Origin: CAIYYX01 sp035530135
Lineage (GTDB): Bacteria > Pseudomonadota > Gammaproteobacteria > Burkholderiales > Rhodocyclaceae
NCBI GenBank assembly: GCA_035530135.1
Contig: DATKVJ010000006.1
Coordinates: 6,817 to 70,816, forward strand
Length of the DNA: 64,000 nt
Reading direction: 5' to 3'
In this document: piece by piece, positions 43,432 through 52,284 of the stretch
Position numbering within the stretch: the first letter of the stretch is position 1
Layout of the letters: the number at the start of each line of letters is the position of its first letter
Program-made: the position numbers and the translations under genes
The notes under the pieces: generated by a model
Seen by the model: only the letters and a program-made list of their open reading frames with translations
Databases searched by the model: none
What the model was told of the DNA's origin: nothing

Positions 43432-44340
43432 TCATCCCCCGTCGGCGAAGAGCGCGATGAGCTGGCCGTGCAGCCAACCGATGGCCGGGCTGGCGTCGAA
43501 ACGCTCGTGCCAGAAGGCACAGACCTCGAATTCGGGAATGCTGATCGGCAACGCCGCCACGACGAAGGCTCCGGTCTGGGCGAGTTCGGCCGCGACCTGC
43601 CCGGGTATCGTCGCCATCATGTCCGTTCTCGCCAGGATCATCGGAATCGCCATGACGCTCGGCACCCGCGCCATGATGCGGGCCCGATTGCGCGTCAGGG
43701 CCTCCTCGACGATCTGATGGCCACCGCCGACCGAGCTCACGACCGCGTGGGCCGCCTTGAGGAAGATCTTCTGCGTCAACCGGCCTCTGGCGGCGGGGTG
43801 CCCGGCCCGCATCAGGACGTCGTAGCGCTCGTGCACCAGCGCTTCGGAGAGGATGCCCCTGCCCTTGAGCTTGGGCAGATGGCCGAGCGCGAAATCGATC
43901 CTGCCGGCCTCGAGGGAATCCCGGATCGCATCGAGCGACAGCGTCTGCGCCTCGATCCTGATGCCCGGCGCGACGGCGTCGAGCCGCTCCAGCAGGGTCG
44001 GCAGGAAATTGATCTGTCCCATGTCGGTCATGTGAAAGCGGAAGGTCCGGATGCTGGTCGCGGGATCGAAGGATTCGCGCTGCCCCAGCACCTTGCGCAG
44101 TTCGTGCAGCGCGTCCTTGATCGGCGCGGCGATTTCCAGGGCGTAGGGGGTGGCCTGCATGCCGCTGGCGCCATGCACGAACAAGGGATCGCCGAACAGC
44201 TTGCGCAGGCGCGCGAGCGCGTTGCTCATCGCCGGCTGGGTGATGCCGAAGCGCTCGGCCGCGAGCGTCACGCTGCCGGTATCGAGGATGACGTCGAAGA
44301 CCCCGAGGAGATTCAGATCGACTCGGCTCAAATTCATCAT
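43432..44340 (-). CDS. LysR-family transcriptional regulator (302 aa)
   Basis: Winged HTH at the N-terminus (RVDLNLLGVFDVILDTGSVTLAAERFGITQPAMSNALARLRKLFGDPLFV) followed by a periplasmic-binding-like effector domain (from about residue 95). It is of the NodD/LinR-type LysR group with the GITQPAMSNALARLR recognition helix. It is divergent from the ThDP-enzyme/TRAP operon, which it probably controls. The 113-bp intergenic stretch is strongly AT-rich. Two ATGs occur at the start, and the first is used. Confidence 0.93.
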   Translation of the reverse strand: MMNLSRVDLNLLGVFDVILDTGSVTLAAERFGITQPAMSNALARLRKLFGDPLFVHGASGMQATPYALEIAAPIKDALHELRKVLGQRESFDPATSIRTFRFHMTDMGQINFLPTLLERLDAVAPGIRIEAQTLSLDAIRDSLEAGRIDFALGHLPKLKGRGILSEALVHERYDVLMRAGHPAARGRLTQKIFLKAAHAVVSSVGGGHQIVEEALTRNRARIMARVPSVMAIPMILARTDMMATIPGQVAAELAQTGAFVVAALPISIPEFEVCAFWHERFDASPAIGWLHGQLIALFADGG

Positions 44341-44453
44341 GTGAATATCTTATATACATGAAATAAATTTGATCAATATATATCAGGTATCTATGATTGG
44401 CAAAATTCGCGCCGCCGCAAGCGGACCATCCCATTCGGAGGAAACGGAAGAAG
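44341..44453. promoter_or_regulatory. AT-rich divergent control region between LysR gene and ThDP/TRAP operon
   Basis: This 113-bp gap is much richer in A/T than its surroundings. It includes TGAT-N8-ATCA (44370-44385), an imperfect dyad of the kind bound by LysR proteins, and several TATA-type tracts that could be -10 boxes for both directions. The exact operator cannot be fixed from one sequence. Confidence 0.45.
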
Positions 44454-46163
44454 ATGCAATCGGATCTGGCAACCGTCGCTCAGCAGTTGCTCCAGCTCGC
44501 CAGCCGCCTGGGCGTGGATTATCTGTTCATCAACCTGGGCAGCGACCACCCCGCCTTCGTCGAGGCGCTCGCCCGGCTGACGGAGCGCGGCGAGGACATG
44601 CCCAGAGTGATCGCCTGTCCGCACGAGATGACGGCGCTCTCCGCCGCGCACGGCTACGCGATGATCACGCGGCGGCCCCAGATCGTTCTGGTGCACGTCG
44701 ACGTCGGCACGCAAAACCTGGGCTGCAGCGTGCATAACGCCGGCCGCGGGCGGATCCCCGCGATCATCATCGCCGGGCTCTCGCCGCTGACCGACCAGGG
44801 CGAGCGCGTCGGCAAGCGCAACGAGTTCATCCACCACATCCAGGATACGCCGCGACAGCACGAGATCGTCGGGCAATACGTGAAGTGGGCCTACGAGCTG
44901 CGGGCGGCCGAGACCATCGACGCGGTGCTGCTCAGGGGGGTGCAGCTTGCCACCACCATGCCCGAGGGTCCGGTCTATCTCACCGGCGCGCGGGAGATCT
45001 GGGAAAAGCGCGTCCCGGCCTCGCGCGAAATCCCGGCGCACTGGCCCGCCGCGACGCTCGGCGCGCTGTCGCCGGCGGCGGCCGCCGAGCTGCATCAGGC
45101 GCTGCGTCAGGCGCAGCGGCCGCTCGTGCTGACCACCTACCTGGGTCGGCAGACCCAGGCCGTGGCGCGCCTGGTGGCGCTGTCCGAGCGCCTGGGCTTC
45201 GGCGTCTGCGAGCTCGGACCGCAATACTTGAGCTTTCCCGGCGAGCACCCGCATCACCTGGGCTATCGGCGCAACGAGCTGATCGCCGAGGCCGATCTGA
45301 TCCTGATGATCGACGTCGACGTACCCTGGATCGCCTCCAAGGTCCAGCCCGCCGAGGGCGCCCGGCTGTTCCACATCGACCTCGACCCGGTGAAGCAGGG
45401 GCTGGGCTTCTGGCACTACCCGGCGCAGCGCTCCTATCAGGCCGACAGCCTGAAGGCGCTCGACCAGTTGCTCGCCGTCAGCGACGAAGTCCCGGCCGAA
45501 GCTCGGCGGGCGCGGGTCGAATGGCTCGCGGCGGCGAAGCAACGCCAGACGCACGCGGGGCAGAGAGCCGCCGGTGCCGAGATCAGCGCCGAGGAGCTCA
45601 CCCTCGCGGTCCGGGAACTGGTCAATGAACGCACGGTGATCGTCTTCGAGGCGCCGTCCAACACCGAACTGGTTCCTTCGCTCTTGAAGCTGAACCGGCC
45701 GGGCAGCTACTTCGCCAGCGGCGGCAGCGGTCTGGGCTGGGGCATCAACGCCGCCATCGGCGCCAAGCTCGCCGACCCCGAGGCGGAAGTCATCGCCCTG
45801 ATCGGCGACGGCTGCTTCATGTTCGGCGTTCCGAGCAGCGCCTACTGGGTCTCCGGCGCGTATCAGGCGCCGCACCTGACGGTCATCTACAACAACGGCG
45901 GCTGGAATTCGCCCAAGCTGTCGACGCTCGGCGTGCACCCCAAGGGCGATGCCAAGCGCAACGACACCTACTGGGTCACGGTCGGCCGCGGTGCTCGCCT
46001 GGCCGACATCGCCGCGGCCACCGGCGGCGCCGTGGCGTACCGGGTGAGCGAGCGGCGGACGCTGAAAGAGACGCTCGCCGACGCGCTGCAGACGGTTCGC
46101 GCCGGCAAGAGCGCGGTGGTCGATGTCTCGATCGCGCCGGTTTCAGCGCAGATCCTGAACTGA
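44454..46163 (+). CDS. Thiamin-diphosphate-dependent enzyme of the acetolactate synthase/decarboxylase family (569 aa)
   Basis: Three-domain ThDP enzyme. The N-terminal Pyr domain has the catalytic Glu58 in IACPHEMTALSAAHGYAM. The central domain is around LILMIDVDVPW and RLFHIDLDP. The C-terminal PP domain has GDG at 451-453 and NNGGW from 480, giving the GDG-N(27)-NN motif. It is not a clear acetolactate synthase (no small subunit nearby), nor a typical benzoylformate or oxalyl-CoA decarboxylase. Located at the head of an operon with a TRAP transporter, it may decarboxylate or carboligate the imported 2-oxo acid. GGAAGAAG precedes the ATG. An upstream in-frame ATG at 44397 is less likely. 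Confidence 0.85.
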   Translation: MQSDLATVAQQLLQLASRLGVDYLFINLGSDHPAFVEALARLTERGEDMPRVIACPHEMTALSAAHGYAMITRRPQIVLVHVDVGTQNLGCSVHNAGRGRIPAIIIAGLSPLTDQGERVGKRNEFIHHIQDTPRQHEIVGQYVKWAYELRAAETIDAVLLRGVQLATTMPEGPVYLTGAREIWEKRVPASREIPAHWPAATLGALSPAAAAELHQALRQAQRPLVLTTYLGRQTQAVARLVALSERLGFGVCELGPQYLSFPGEHPHHLGYRRNELIAEADLILMIDVDVPWIASKVQPAEGARLFHIDLDPVKQGLGFWHYPAQRSYQADSLKALDQLLAVSDEVPAEARRARVEWLAAAKQRQTHAGQRAAGAEISAEELTLAVRELVNERTVIVFEAPSNTELVPSLLKLNRPGSYFASGGSGLGWGINAAIGAKLADPEAEVIALIGDGCFMFGVPSSAYWVSGAYQAPHLTVIYNNGGWNSPKLSTLGVHPKGDAKRNDTYWVTVGRGARLADIAAATGGAVAYRVSERRTLKETLADALQTVRAGKSAVVDVSIAPVSAQILN

Positions 46164-46164
46164 A

Positions 46165-46189
46165 GGCGGCCAATCGGCGGCGGGCCGCC
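46165..46189 (+). terminator. Possible hairpin after the ThDP-enzyme gene
   Basis: GGCGGCC (46165-46171) pairs with GGCCGCC (46183-46189) across an 11-nt loop, beginning directly after the stop codon. There is no T-tract, so it may act as a 3' stabiliser or partial attenuator rather than a full terminator. Confidence 0.35.
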
Positions 46190-46218
46190 AGATCGGGAAG
46201 GCCCCGAACGAGACGAAC

Positions 46219-46254
46219 ACCACAAAAGTGGGATAGTATTGCCAATGTTGTGGT
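46219..46254. promoter_or_regulatory. Inverted repeat upstream of the TRAP genes
   Basis: ACCACAA (46219-46225) and TTGTGGT (46248-46254) form perfect 7-nt arms 22 nt apart. A smaller CCAC-AAAA-GTGG hairpin is nested in the left arm, and TTTTTAT follows on the plus strand. It could be a second terminator or an operator/promoter giving the TRAP genes their own control. Confidence 0.4.
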
Positions 46255-46318
46255 TTTTATAATTTGAGGCCAAGCAATCCAGATAATCGATATCACTTCA
46301 CCCAAGGAGGAGACAAGC

Positions 46319-47344
46319 ATGAAAAAATCAGTCTGGCTGAAATCGGCGGCGCTCGCCGTCGCAATAGGCCTGTCGTTCGCGGCCGGGGCGCAGGACAAGC
46401 ACTTCGATCTGAAATTATCGACCTGGGTGCCGCCCCAGCACCCGCTCAACCCATCCTTGCAGGCCTGGGCCAACGACATCGCGAAGGAATCCAAGGGAAC
46501 GATCACGTCGACGCTGTTTACCTCCGAACAACTGGGCAAGGCCTTCGACCACTACGACATGGCGCGCGACGGCATCGCCGACTTCGCCTACGTCAATCCG
46601 GGCTACACACCGGGGCGCTTCCCGATCATGGCCGCCGGCGAACTGCCCTTCCTGTTCTCCAACGCCAAGGGCGGTACGGAGGCCCTGGATGCCTGGTACC
46701 GCCCATACGCCGCCAAGGAAATGAAGGACGTGCATTTCTGCATGGCCTTCGTCCATGACCCCGGCACCTTCCACAGCAAGAAGAAGATCACGGTGCCCGG
46801 CGACATCCGCGGCATGAAGATCAGACCCGCCAACGGCACGCTCGCCCACTTCGTCACCCTGCTCGGCGGCAACAACGTCCAGGGCTCGGTGTCGCAGGCG
46901 CGCGACATGCTGGAGCGCGGCGTCGCCGATGCCATCACCTTCCCCTACGGCTCGATCATCCTGTTCGGCATCGACAAGGTGGTGAAATACAGCATGGACG
47001 TGCCGCTCTACACCACCGATTTCGTCTGGGTCATGAACAAGGCCAAGTACGAGGCGATGGCACCCGATCAGAAGAAGGTGATCGACGACCACTGCACCAC
47101 GGCGTGGGCGGAAAAGATCGCCGCGCCCTGGGCCGACTTCGAGGCCGCCGGCCGCGGCAAACTGCGCGCCGAACCGGGCCACGACGTCTACAAAATCACC
47201 CCCGAGCAGTTGGCCCTATGGCGCACGGCGGCGCAGCCGCTCACCGCCGAATGGGCCGCGAGCGTGAAGAAGCTCGGCGATAACCCCGACGCGATACTCA
47301 ACTCGCTGAAGCAGAACTTGGTCAAGTACCAGGCCAATTACTGA
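46319..47344 (+). CDS. TRAP transporter substrate-binding protein, DctP family (341 aa)
   Basis: A Sec signal peptide (MKKSVWLKSAALAVAIGLSF, cleavage probably after AAGA) is followed by a DctP-type periplasmic binding protein: LKLSTWVPPQHPLNPSLQAWANDI, DFAYVNPGYTPGRFPI, KIRPANGTLAHFVTLLGGNNV, in which the Arg is the carboxylate anchor, and ERGVADAITFPYGSIILFGIDKVVKYSMDVPLYTT. It binds an organic acid in the periplasm. The specificity is not known from sequence. AAGGAGGAGAC precedes the ATG. It is the first TRAP gene, 155 bp after the ThDP-enzyme gene. Confidence 0.94.
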   Translation: MKKSVWLKSAALAVAIGLSFAAGAQDKHFDLKLSTWVPPQHPLNPSLQAWANDIAKESKGTITSTLFTSEQLGKAFDHYDMARDGIADFAYVNPGYTPGRFPIMAAGELPFLFSNAKGGTEALDAWYRPYAAKEMKDVHFCMAFVHDPGTFHSKKKITVPGDIRGMKIRPANGTLAHFVTLLGGNNVQGSVSQARDMLERGVADAITFPYGSIILFGIDKVVKYSMDVPLYTTDFVWVMNKAKYEAMAPDQKKVIDDHCTTAWAEKIAAPWADFEAAGRGKLRAEPGHDVYKITPEQLALWRTAAQPLTAEWAASVKKLGDNPDAILNSLKQNLVKYQANY

Positions 47345-47444
47345 GTCTTGCCGATCGCACGGCCGGGACGGGCTGACCGTTCCCGGCCGTCGCCGCAATC
47401 CGGGTCAACTACGGCGGGTGAGCCGCGCTCGTGGGAAGGAGAGC

Positions 47445-47960
47445 ATGAAACCCAGCAGCTATTACATGGACCGCCTGATCGATGGCATCGAGCTGGTCGC
47501 CGCGCTGTTCGTCGGCATCGTCGCCGCCGACATCTTCATCTCGGTATTGCTGCGCTATCTGTTCAGCGTCTCTATCCCCGACGGCTACGATTTCGGCCGG
47601 CTCCTGCTGGGCATCCTGATCTTCTGGGGCATCGCGGCCACCAGTTATCGCGGCACCCACATCACCGTCGATCTCGTCTGGGGCGTCGTCGGTCCCAAGG
47701 CAAAGCGGCGGATAGACATTTTCGCGACACTGGTATTGCTGTTCGTGGTGACCGTCCAGACCTACACCCTGTTCGACAAGGTGCGCGCCACCCGGGCGGA
47801 CAACATCCTGACCTTCGATCTCAATCTCCCCACCTGGCCGTTCTTCGCCGTCGCCTGGGTCGGCGACGTCTCGGCCGTGCTCCTGATCGCGGTGCGCACC
47901 TACCGCCTGATCTTCCAGCCGCAAGCGATGGGCGGAGAAACGATCAAACCCGTCGAATGA
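47445..47960 (+). CDS. TRAP transporter small permease, DctQ family (171 aa)
   Basis: Four predicted membrane helices (from about residues 15-40, 52-72, 90-112, 130-152). The helix pair around ISVLLRYLFSVSIPDGYDFGRLLLGILIFWGIAATSYRGTHITVDLVW is typical of DctQ. The ATG at 47445 has GGAAGGAGAGC in front. A GTG at 47418 is in frame but has no site. It lies between dctP and dctM in the usual order. Confidence 0.93.
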   Translation: MKPSSYYMDRLIDGIELVAALFVGIVAADIFISVLLRYLFSVSIPDGYDFGRLLLGILIFWGIAATSYRGTHITVDLVWGVVGPKAKRRIDIFATLVLLFVVTVQTYTLFDKVRATRADNILTFDLNLPTWPFFAVAWVGDVSAVLLIAVRTYRLIFQPQAMGGETIKPVE

Positions 47961-47970
47961 GGTTTTTGCA

Positions 47971-49269
47971 ATGAGCACAGATGCAGTTGCCCTGACCGGC
48001 TTTATCTCCCTTTTTGCCCTGATGTTGCTGCGCGTCCCGGTGGGCATGGCGATGGGCCTGGTCGGCGTCACCGGCTACAGCTACCTGGTCGGCCCGGAGC
48101 CGGCGCTGAAGCTGATCGGGCTGACCTCGATGCGGACGGTGACCGATTACACCTTCGGCGTCATTCCGATGTTCATCCTGATGGGCGCCTTCGTCTCCAA
48201 TTCCGGCGTCAGTCGCGAGCTGTTCCGGGCGGCGAACACCTTCGTCGGCCATTTGAAGGGCGGCCTGGGCATCGCCACGATCGTGGCCTGCGGCGGCTTC
48301 GCGGCGATCAGCGGCTCGTCGGTGGCGACCGCGGCGACCTTCTCCACGGTCGCCTATCCGGAGATGCGCCGCTACGGCTATCCGCAATCCTTCGCCACCG
48401 GCGTCATCGCCGCCGGCGGCACGCTGGGCGCCATGCTGCCGCCTTCGACGGTGCTGGCGGTGTACGGCATCATCACCCAGCAGGACATCGGCAAGCTGTT
48501 CGTCGCCGGCGTCATCCCGGGCATCCTGGCGATGCTGATGTACGTGACCACGATCGCGCTCATCGGCAAGCTGCGCCCGGCCTTCCTGCCCGAGGGCAAG
48601 CCCAGCACCTGGCGCGAGAGGCTCACGGGGATACGCGACGTCTGGGCGCCCCTGGTGCTGTTCGCCTTCGTCATCGGCGGCCTCTACGGCGGTCTGTTCA
48701 CGCCCACCGAAGCGGGCGGCATGGGCGCGGGCGGCGCCTTCATCCTGGGCATCGTGCGCCGGCGCCTGTCACGGGCCCAGATCCGCGAGTCGCTGCTGCA
48801 GGCGACGCGCACCTCGGCGGCGGTGTTCACCGTGCTGATCGGCGCCCTGCTGTTCGGCTATTTCCTCACGGTGACCCAGGTACCGCAGAAGCTGACCGTC
48901 TTCCTGACCGGTCTCGGCCTCGGCCGCTACGGGGTTCTGGCGCTGATCATGCTCATGTACCTGGTGCTCGGCTGCCTGATGGACGCGATGGCCATGATCA
49001 TCCTGACGATACCGATCATCTTCCCGGTGATCCAGCAACTGGGCTTCGACCCGATCTGGTTCGGCGTGATCATCGTCATGACCGTGGAACTGGGTCTGAT
49101 CCATCCGCCGGTCGGCATGAACGTCTTCGTGATCAAGAGCGTGGTCAAGGACGTGAGCTTCTCGACGGTGTTCAAGGGGGTGATCCCGTTCATCCTCACC
49201 GACATCCTGCGCCTGGTGATCCTGATCGCCTTCCCGATCATCGCGCTCTACCTGCCCAATCACATGTGA
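47971..49269 (+). CDS. TRAP transporter large permease, DctM family (432 aa)
   Basis: A polytopic permease of about 12 helices. Characteristic segments are RVPVGMAMGLVGVTGY, GVIPMFILMGAFVSNSGVSRELF, GGFAAISGSSVATAATFSTVAYPEM, IAAGGTLGAMLPPSTVLAVYGI and FTPTEAGGMGAGGAF. It completes the TRAP system with DctP and DctQ, using the sodium gradient. It starts 10 bp after dctQ. The next gene is convergent, 10 bp beyond its stop. Confidence 0.95.
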   Translation: MSTDAVALTGFISLFALMLLRVPVGMAMGLVGVTGYSYLVGPEPALKLIGLTSMRTVTDYTFGVIPMFILMGAFVSNSGVSRELFRAANTFVGHLKGGLGIATIVACGGFAAISGSSVATAATFSTVAYPEMRRYGYPQSFATGVIAAGGTLGAMLPPSTVLAVYGIITQQDIGKLFVAGVIPGILAMLMYVTTIALIGKLRPAFLPEGKPSTWRERLTGIRDVWAPLVLFAFVIGGLYGGLFTPTEAGGMGAGGAFILGIVRRRLSRAQIRESLLQATRTSAAVFTVLIGALLFGYFLTVTQVPQKLTVFLTGLGLGRYGVLALIMLMYLVLGCLMDAMAMIILTIPIIFPVIQQLGFDPIWFGVIIVMTVELGLIHPPVGMNVFVIKSVVKDVSFSTVFKGVIPFILTDILRLVILIAFPIIALYLPNHM

Positions 49270-49279
49270 GCGCAGCCCC

Positions 49280-50482
49280 TCAACCCGGCCGGGCCGAGTG
49301 GTGCCGCCCCAGCGCCCTGCCGAAAGCCAGCCCGAGCAGCGGCAGCGCGCACGCCGACGCCGCAAACAGCCAGCGGGGGCTGGCAGCATCGACCACGGCG
49401 GCTGACGCGAAGACGCCGACGGACTGGCCCAGATAGAGCGCGGCCGCGAACATCGACACCGCGGTGCCCCGATGGCTGGGCGCCATCTGCGTGGCGTTGG
49501 TCTGCAGGGTATTGTGCAGCATGTAGAAGCCCAGTCCCGCCAGCAGGCAGGCCGGCAGCGCCCAGAGCCAGGACGGCCCGGCCGCGAGCAGGACGAAGCC
49601 TAGGAACATCAGCAGGCCGCCGCCCTTGGCCAACCCCGTCTCGCCCAGCCTCGCGACCAGACGCCTGGCGCCGAGCGCGTAGAGGAATCCACCCAGCGCG
49701 TACAGCCCGAGGATCGCCCCTGCCGCGCTCAGCGGCAGGCCGAAGGCCTGATGCAGATAGGAAGGGATGAAGGCCAGGACGCCATAGAAGCACGTGCCTT
49801 CGAGGAACACCGTGAGCAATACCACCCGGGCCCAGCGGATCGAGAACAGCGCCAGCGTCTGGGCGAGGAAGTGCCCGCCGCCAGCGGTGGCTGCACGGAC
49901 CGGGGGATCGACGGCCGGATTGCGCCAGCGCTCCGCGAACAGCAGCGCCGCGACGACGAAATAGACACCCACCAGGGAACCCAGCGCCCAGCGCCAGCCC
50001 AGCGTGTCGGCGAAGGCGCCGCCGGCCAGTTGCCCGCCCGCGATGCCGACGATCTGTCCGGTGAGAAAGCGCGCCAGCGTGGCCTGGCGCCGCTCGTAGG
50101 CGACGTTGTCGCCGATCCAGGCCATCGACAGCGGGATGATCGCCGCGGCGGCGGCGCCGGTCAGCGCACGGAAAATCAGCAGCCAGCCGAAGTCGGTCGC
50201 CAGGGTCGCGCCGATCCCCCCCGCCATGCAGGCCAGGGTGGTCCAGGCGATCAGCCGGAATTTTCCGTAGCGGTCGCCCAGCGGTCCATAGGCCACCTGA
50301 AACAGGCCGTAGGCGATCGAGAATGCCGAGATGGTCTGCGCCGCGACGCCCGTCGTGGTGGCGAAGGAGCGGGCGAGCGCGGGCAGCAGCGGGTCGCACA
50401 CCCGCATCGAGGCGGAGCTGGCGAAGGCGGCGAGGGAGAGCAGCAGGATGGGGCGCTGTTCGGAGAATTCCGTGGACGGCAT
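49280..50482 (-). CDS. MFS transporter, YnfM/AraJ-like (400 aa)
   Basis: About 12 helices and MFS motif A in YGPLGDRYGKFRLIAWTTL. GRALTGAAAAAIIPLSMAWIGDNV and RFLTGQIVGIAGGQLAGGAFADTLGWRWAL form motif C-like sequence. Start MPSTEFSEQRP at 50482 is a guess, because the open frame extends to 50566 with a TTG and no ribosome-binding site is visible at either. It lies about 100 bp downstream of the CoA ligase on the same strand, so uptake or efflux of an aromatic acid is possible, but only by position. Confidence 0.83.
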   Translation of the reverse strand: MPSTEFSEQRPILLLSLAAFASSASMRVCDPLLPALARSFATTTGVAAQTISAFSIAYGLFQVAYGPLGDRYGKFRLIAWTTLACMAGGIGATLATDFGWLLIFRALTGAAAAAIIPLSMAWIGDNVAYERRQATLARFLTGQIVGIAGGQLAGGAFADTLGWRWALGSLVGVYFVVAALLFAERWRNPAVDPPVRAATAGGGHFLAQTLALFSIRWARVVLLTVFLEGTCFYGVLAFIPSYLHQAFGLPLSAAGAILGLYALGGFLYALGARRLVARLGETGLAKGGGLLMFLGFVLLAAGPSWLWALPACLLAGLGFYMLHNTLQTNATQMAPSHRGTAVSMFAAALYLGQSVGVFASAAVVDAASPRWLFAASACALPLLGLAFGRALGRHHSARPG

Positions 50483-50582
50483 GGTCGGGCTGACGAACGT
50501 GGACGGCGGACCGGACGAAGGGCCCGGGAAGGCCGCTATGAGAGCAGTCCCGGGTGCCTCTGTCAAATTCCCGCGGCGGCGA

Positions 50583-52097
50583 TCAGCGGCCCGCGAGCTC
50601 GGGCAGTCGCTCCTGATGCAGCGCGGAAAGCCGCGCGCGCTGCAGCTTGCCGGTGGCGGTCTGCGGCAGCGCCTCGACCCAATGCAGCCAGCGCGGCCGC
50701 TTGTGCCCGGGCAAGCCGGCGATGCCCAGTTCCAGCCGCCGCTGCGCCTCCTCGCGCATCTGCGACGAGGGCACCAGGAACACCGCGATGGCCGTCAGGC
50801 CGTCCGCCCCCTTCACCCCCACCGCCGCCAGTTCCTGCACGGTTTCGCTGCAGGCATCGCGCAGGGCCTGCTCCACCCATTGGGTGCTGACCCACTGGCC
50901 GGCGATCTTCAGCATGTCGTCGTTGCGGCCGGTGAATTCGAGTTCCCCGCCGCGGCGCAGGAACATGTCGCCGGGCGAGAACCAGCCGTCCTTGAAGTCT
51001 TCCGCGTTTTCCTTCGGGCGCTGCCAGTAGCACCGGGCCAGCCCCGGATGCCTGAACCAGACGCGCTGCGGCAGGTCGGCGTCGGGATTGCCGTAACGCA
51101 CTTCGGTGAGCGGGGTCGGACGCAGCAAGCCGGCGTCCTGCTGCGTATACAGCATCAGGCACAGCGTCTCCGAGGTGCCGTAGCCGGATACCGGCGTCAG
51201 CCCGGCCGCCTCCCGCCAGCGCGCGCAAACGCTGGCCGGCAGCGACTCTCCGGCCGAGACAAAGTGGCGAATGCCGCGGTGCGCGAGCCTGGCGGCGACC
51301 CCGGTGGCGAGCATCTTGTTGTAGAGCGTCGGTACGCTGAAGAACAGGGTAGGACGGTGCGCCGCGACCATGTCCAGGACGCGCTCCGGGGTCGGCCACT
51401 CCGGATCGAGGATCACCGTCGCGCCCAGGCGCAGCCCGGCGAACAGACTGTTGGCCAGGGCGTAGGCGAAGAACAGCTTGGAGGTGGCGTAGAGCCGGTC
51501 CTGGGGCCCGGCGTCGAGGATCTGCCGGGCGAATTCGCCGCACGGCGCGGTCACGCCCTGGGTGTGAATCACGCCCTTGGGTTTGCCGGTGGTGCCCGAG
51601 GTGCCGATCCACAGCGCCATGTCGTCGGGCAGCCGCGGCATCGGCTCGATGGGGAGCGCGTCCGCGCTGCCCCAGTCGCGCCAGGAGACGCCGTCTTGCG
51701 CCTCGGCCGCCACCACCAGCGGCGGCTGCGGCAGCTTTGCCGCCATCGCGGCCACCTCCGCGGCCAGCTCCGGCGCGGTCCAGACGAAGCGGATCCGGGA
51801 CTCTTCCAGGATCGCCGCCAGGTCGGTAAGGCCCAGTCTCGGATTGATGCCGACAGCCACGCCGCCGGCCCAGATCGCCCCGAGGTAGGCCTCGACCCAG
51901 TCGATGCCGTCGGGCGCGAACACCACCACCCGGTCGTCGGCTCGCAGCCCTAATGACTGCCAGGCACCCGCCGCGCGCGCCACCGAGCGCCGCAAATCGC
52001 CGTAGCTGATCTGCCGCGAACCGCACTCAAGCGCGACATGGCCTGCGTCGCCGGTCTCGAACAGGCACGCGGCGGCATTCACGGGCAGAGCCTCCAT
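50583..52097 (-). CDS. Benzoate-CoA-ligase-like AMP-dependent ligase (504 aa)
   Basis: ANL-superfamily ligase. WIGTSGTTGKPKGVIHTQGV is the P-loop. KLFFAYALANSLFAGLRLGATVIL and HFVSAGESLPASVCARW are the segments that distinguish benzoate and hydroxybenzoate CoA ligases. GYGTSETLCLMLYTQ, SPGDMFLRRGGELEFTGRNDDMLKIAGQWVS and QTATGKLQRARL complete the fold. It is likely to activate an aromatic carboxylate. It lies 187 bp downstream of the LigAB-type dioxygenase genes, and an FNR-like palindrome lies in that gap. The N-terminus is slightly shorter than in BclA. Confidence 0.85.
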   Translation of the reverse strand: MEALPVNAAACLFETGDAGHVALECGSRQISYGDLRRSVARAAGAWQSLGLRADDRVVVFAPDGIDWVEAYLGAIWAGGVAVGINPRLGLTDLAAILEESRIRFVWTAPELAAEVAAMAAKLPQPPLVVAAEAQDGVSWRDWGSADALPIEPMPRLPDDMALWIGTSGTTGKPKGVIHTQGVTAPCGEFARQILDAGPQDRLYATSKLFFAYALANSLFAGLRLGATVILDPEWPTPERVLDMVAAHRPTLFFSVPTLYNKMLATGVAARLAHRGIRHFVSAGESLPASVCARWREAAGLTPVSGYGTSETLCLMLYTQQDAGLLRPTPLTEVRYGNPDADLPQRVWFRHPGLARCYWQRPKENAEDFKDGWFSPGDMFLRRGGELEFTGRNDDMLKIAGQWVSTQWVEQALRDACSETVQELAAVGVKGADGLTAIAVFLVPSSQMREEAQRRLELGIAGLPGHKRPRWLHWVEALPQTATGKLQRARLSALHQERLPELAGR

Positions 52098-52181
52098 CGG
52101 TCATCCCCTCTCTCTCGTTGTAGCGCAGCCAGATCGCGAATCGCGATGGCGACAAGTTAGCACGGGGATTTTTGCGGACTC

Positions 52182-52195
52182 TTGACTCAGGTCAA
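52182..52195 (-). promoter_or_regulatory. FNR-like palindrome upstream of the CoA ligase
   Basis: TTGAC-TCAG-GTCAA is a perfect 5-4-5 inverted repeat with the spacing of FNR/ANR/DNR sites (TTGAT-N4-ATCAA). It lies 85 bp before the minus-strand ligase start, in the 187-bp gap between ligase and LigB-like gene. It would allow oxygen-responsive expression of the ligase. Assigned by pattern only. Confidence 0.5.
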
Positions 52196-52284
52196 TTAAG
52201 CTTGATTACAAATTGTTTGATAGCCAATCACATTCCTGCCAGGAGCGCTCGAGATTGCTTCGCCGGCGGCAATCCAGACCACCG

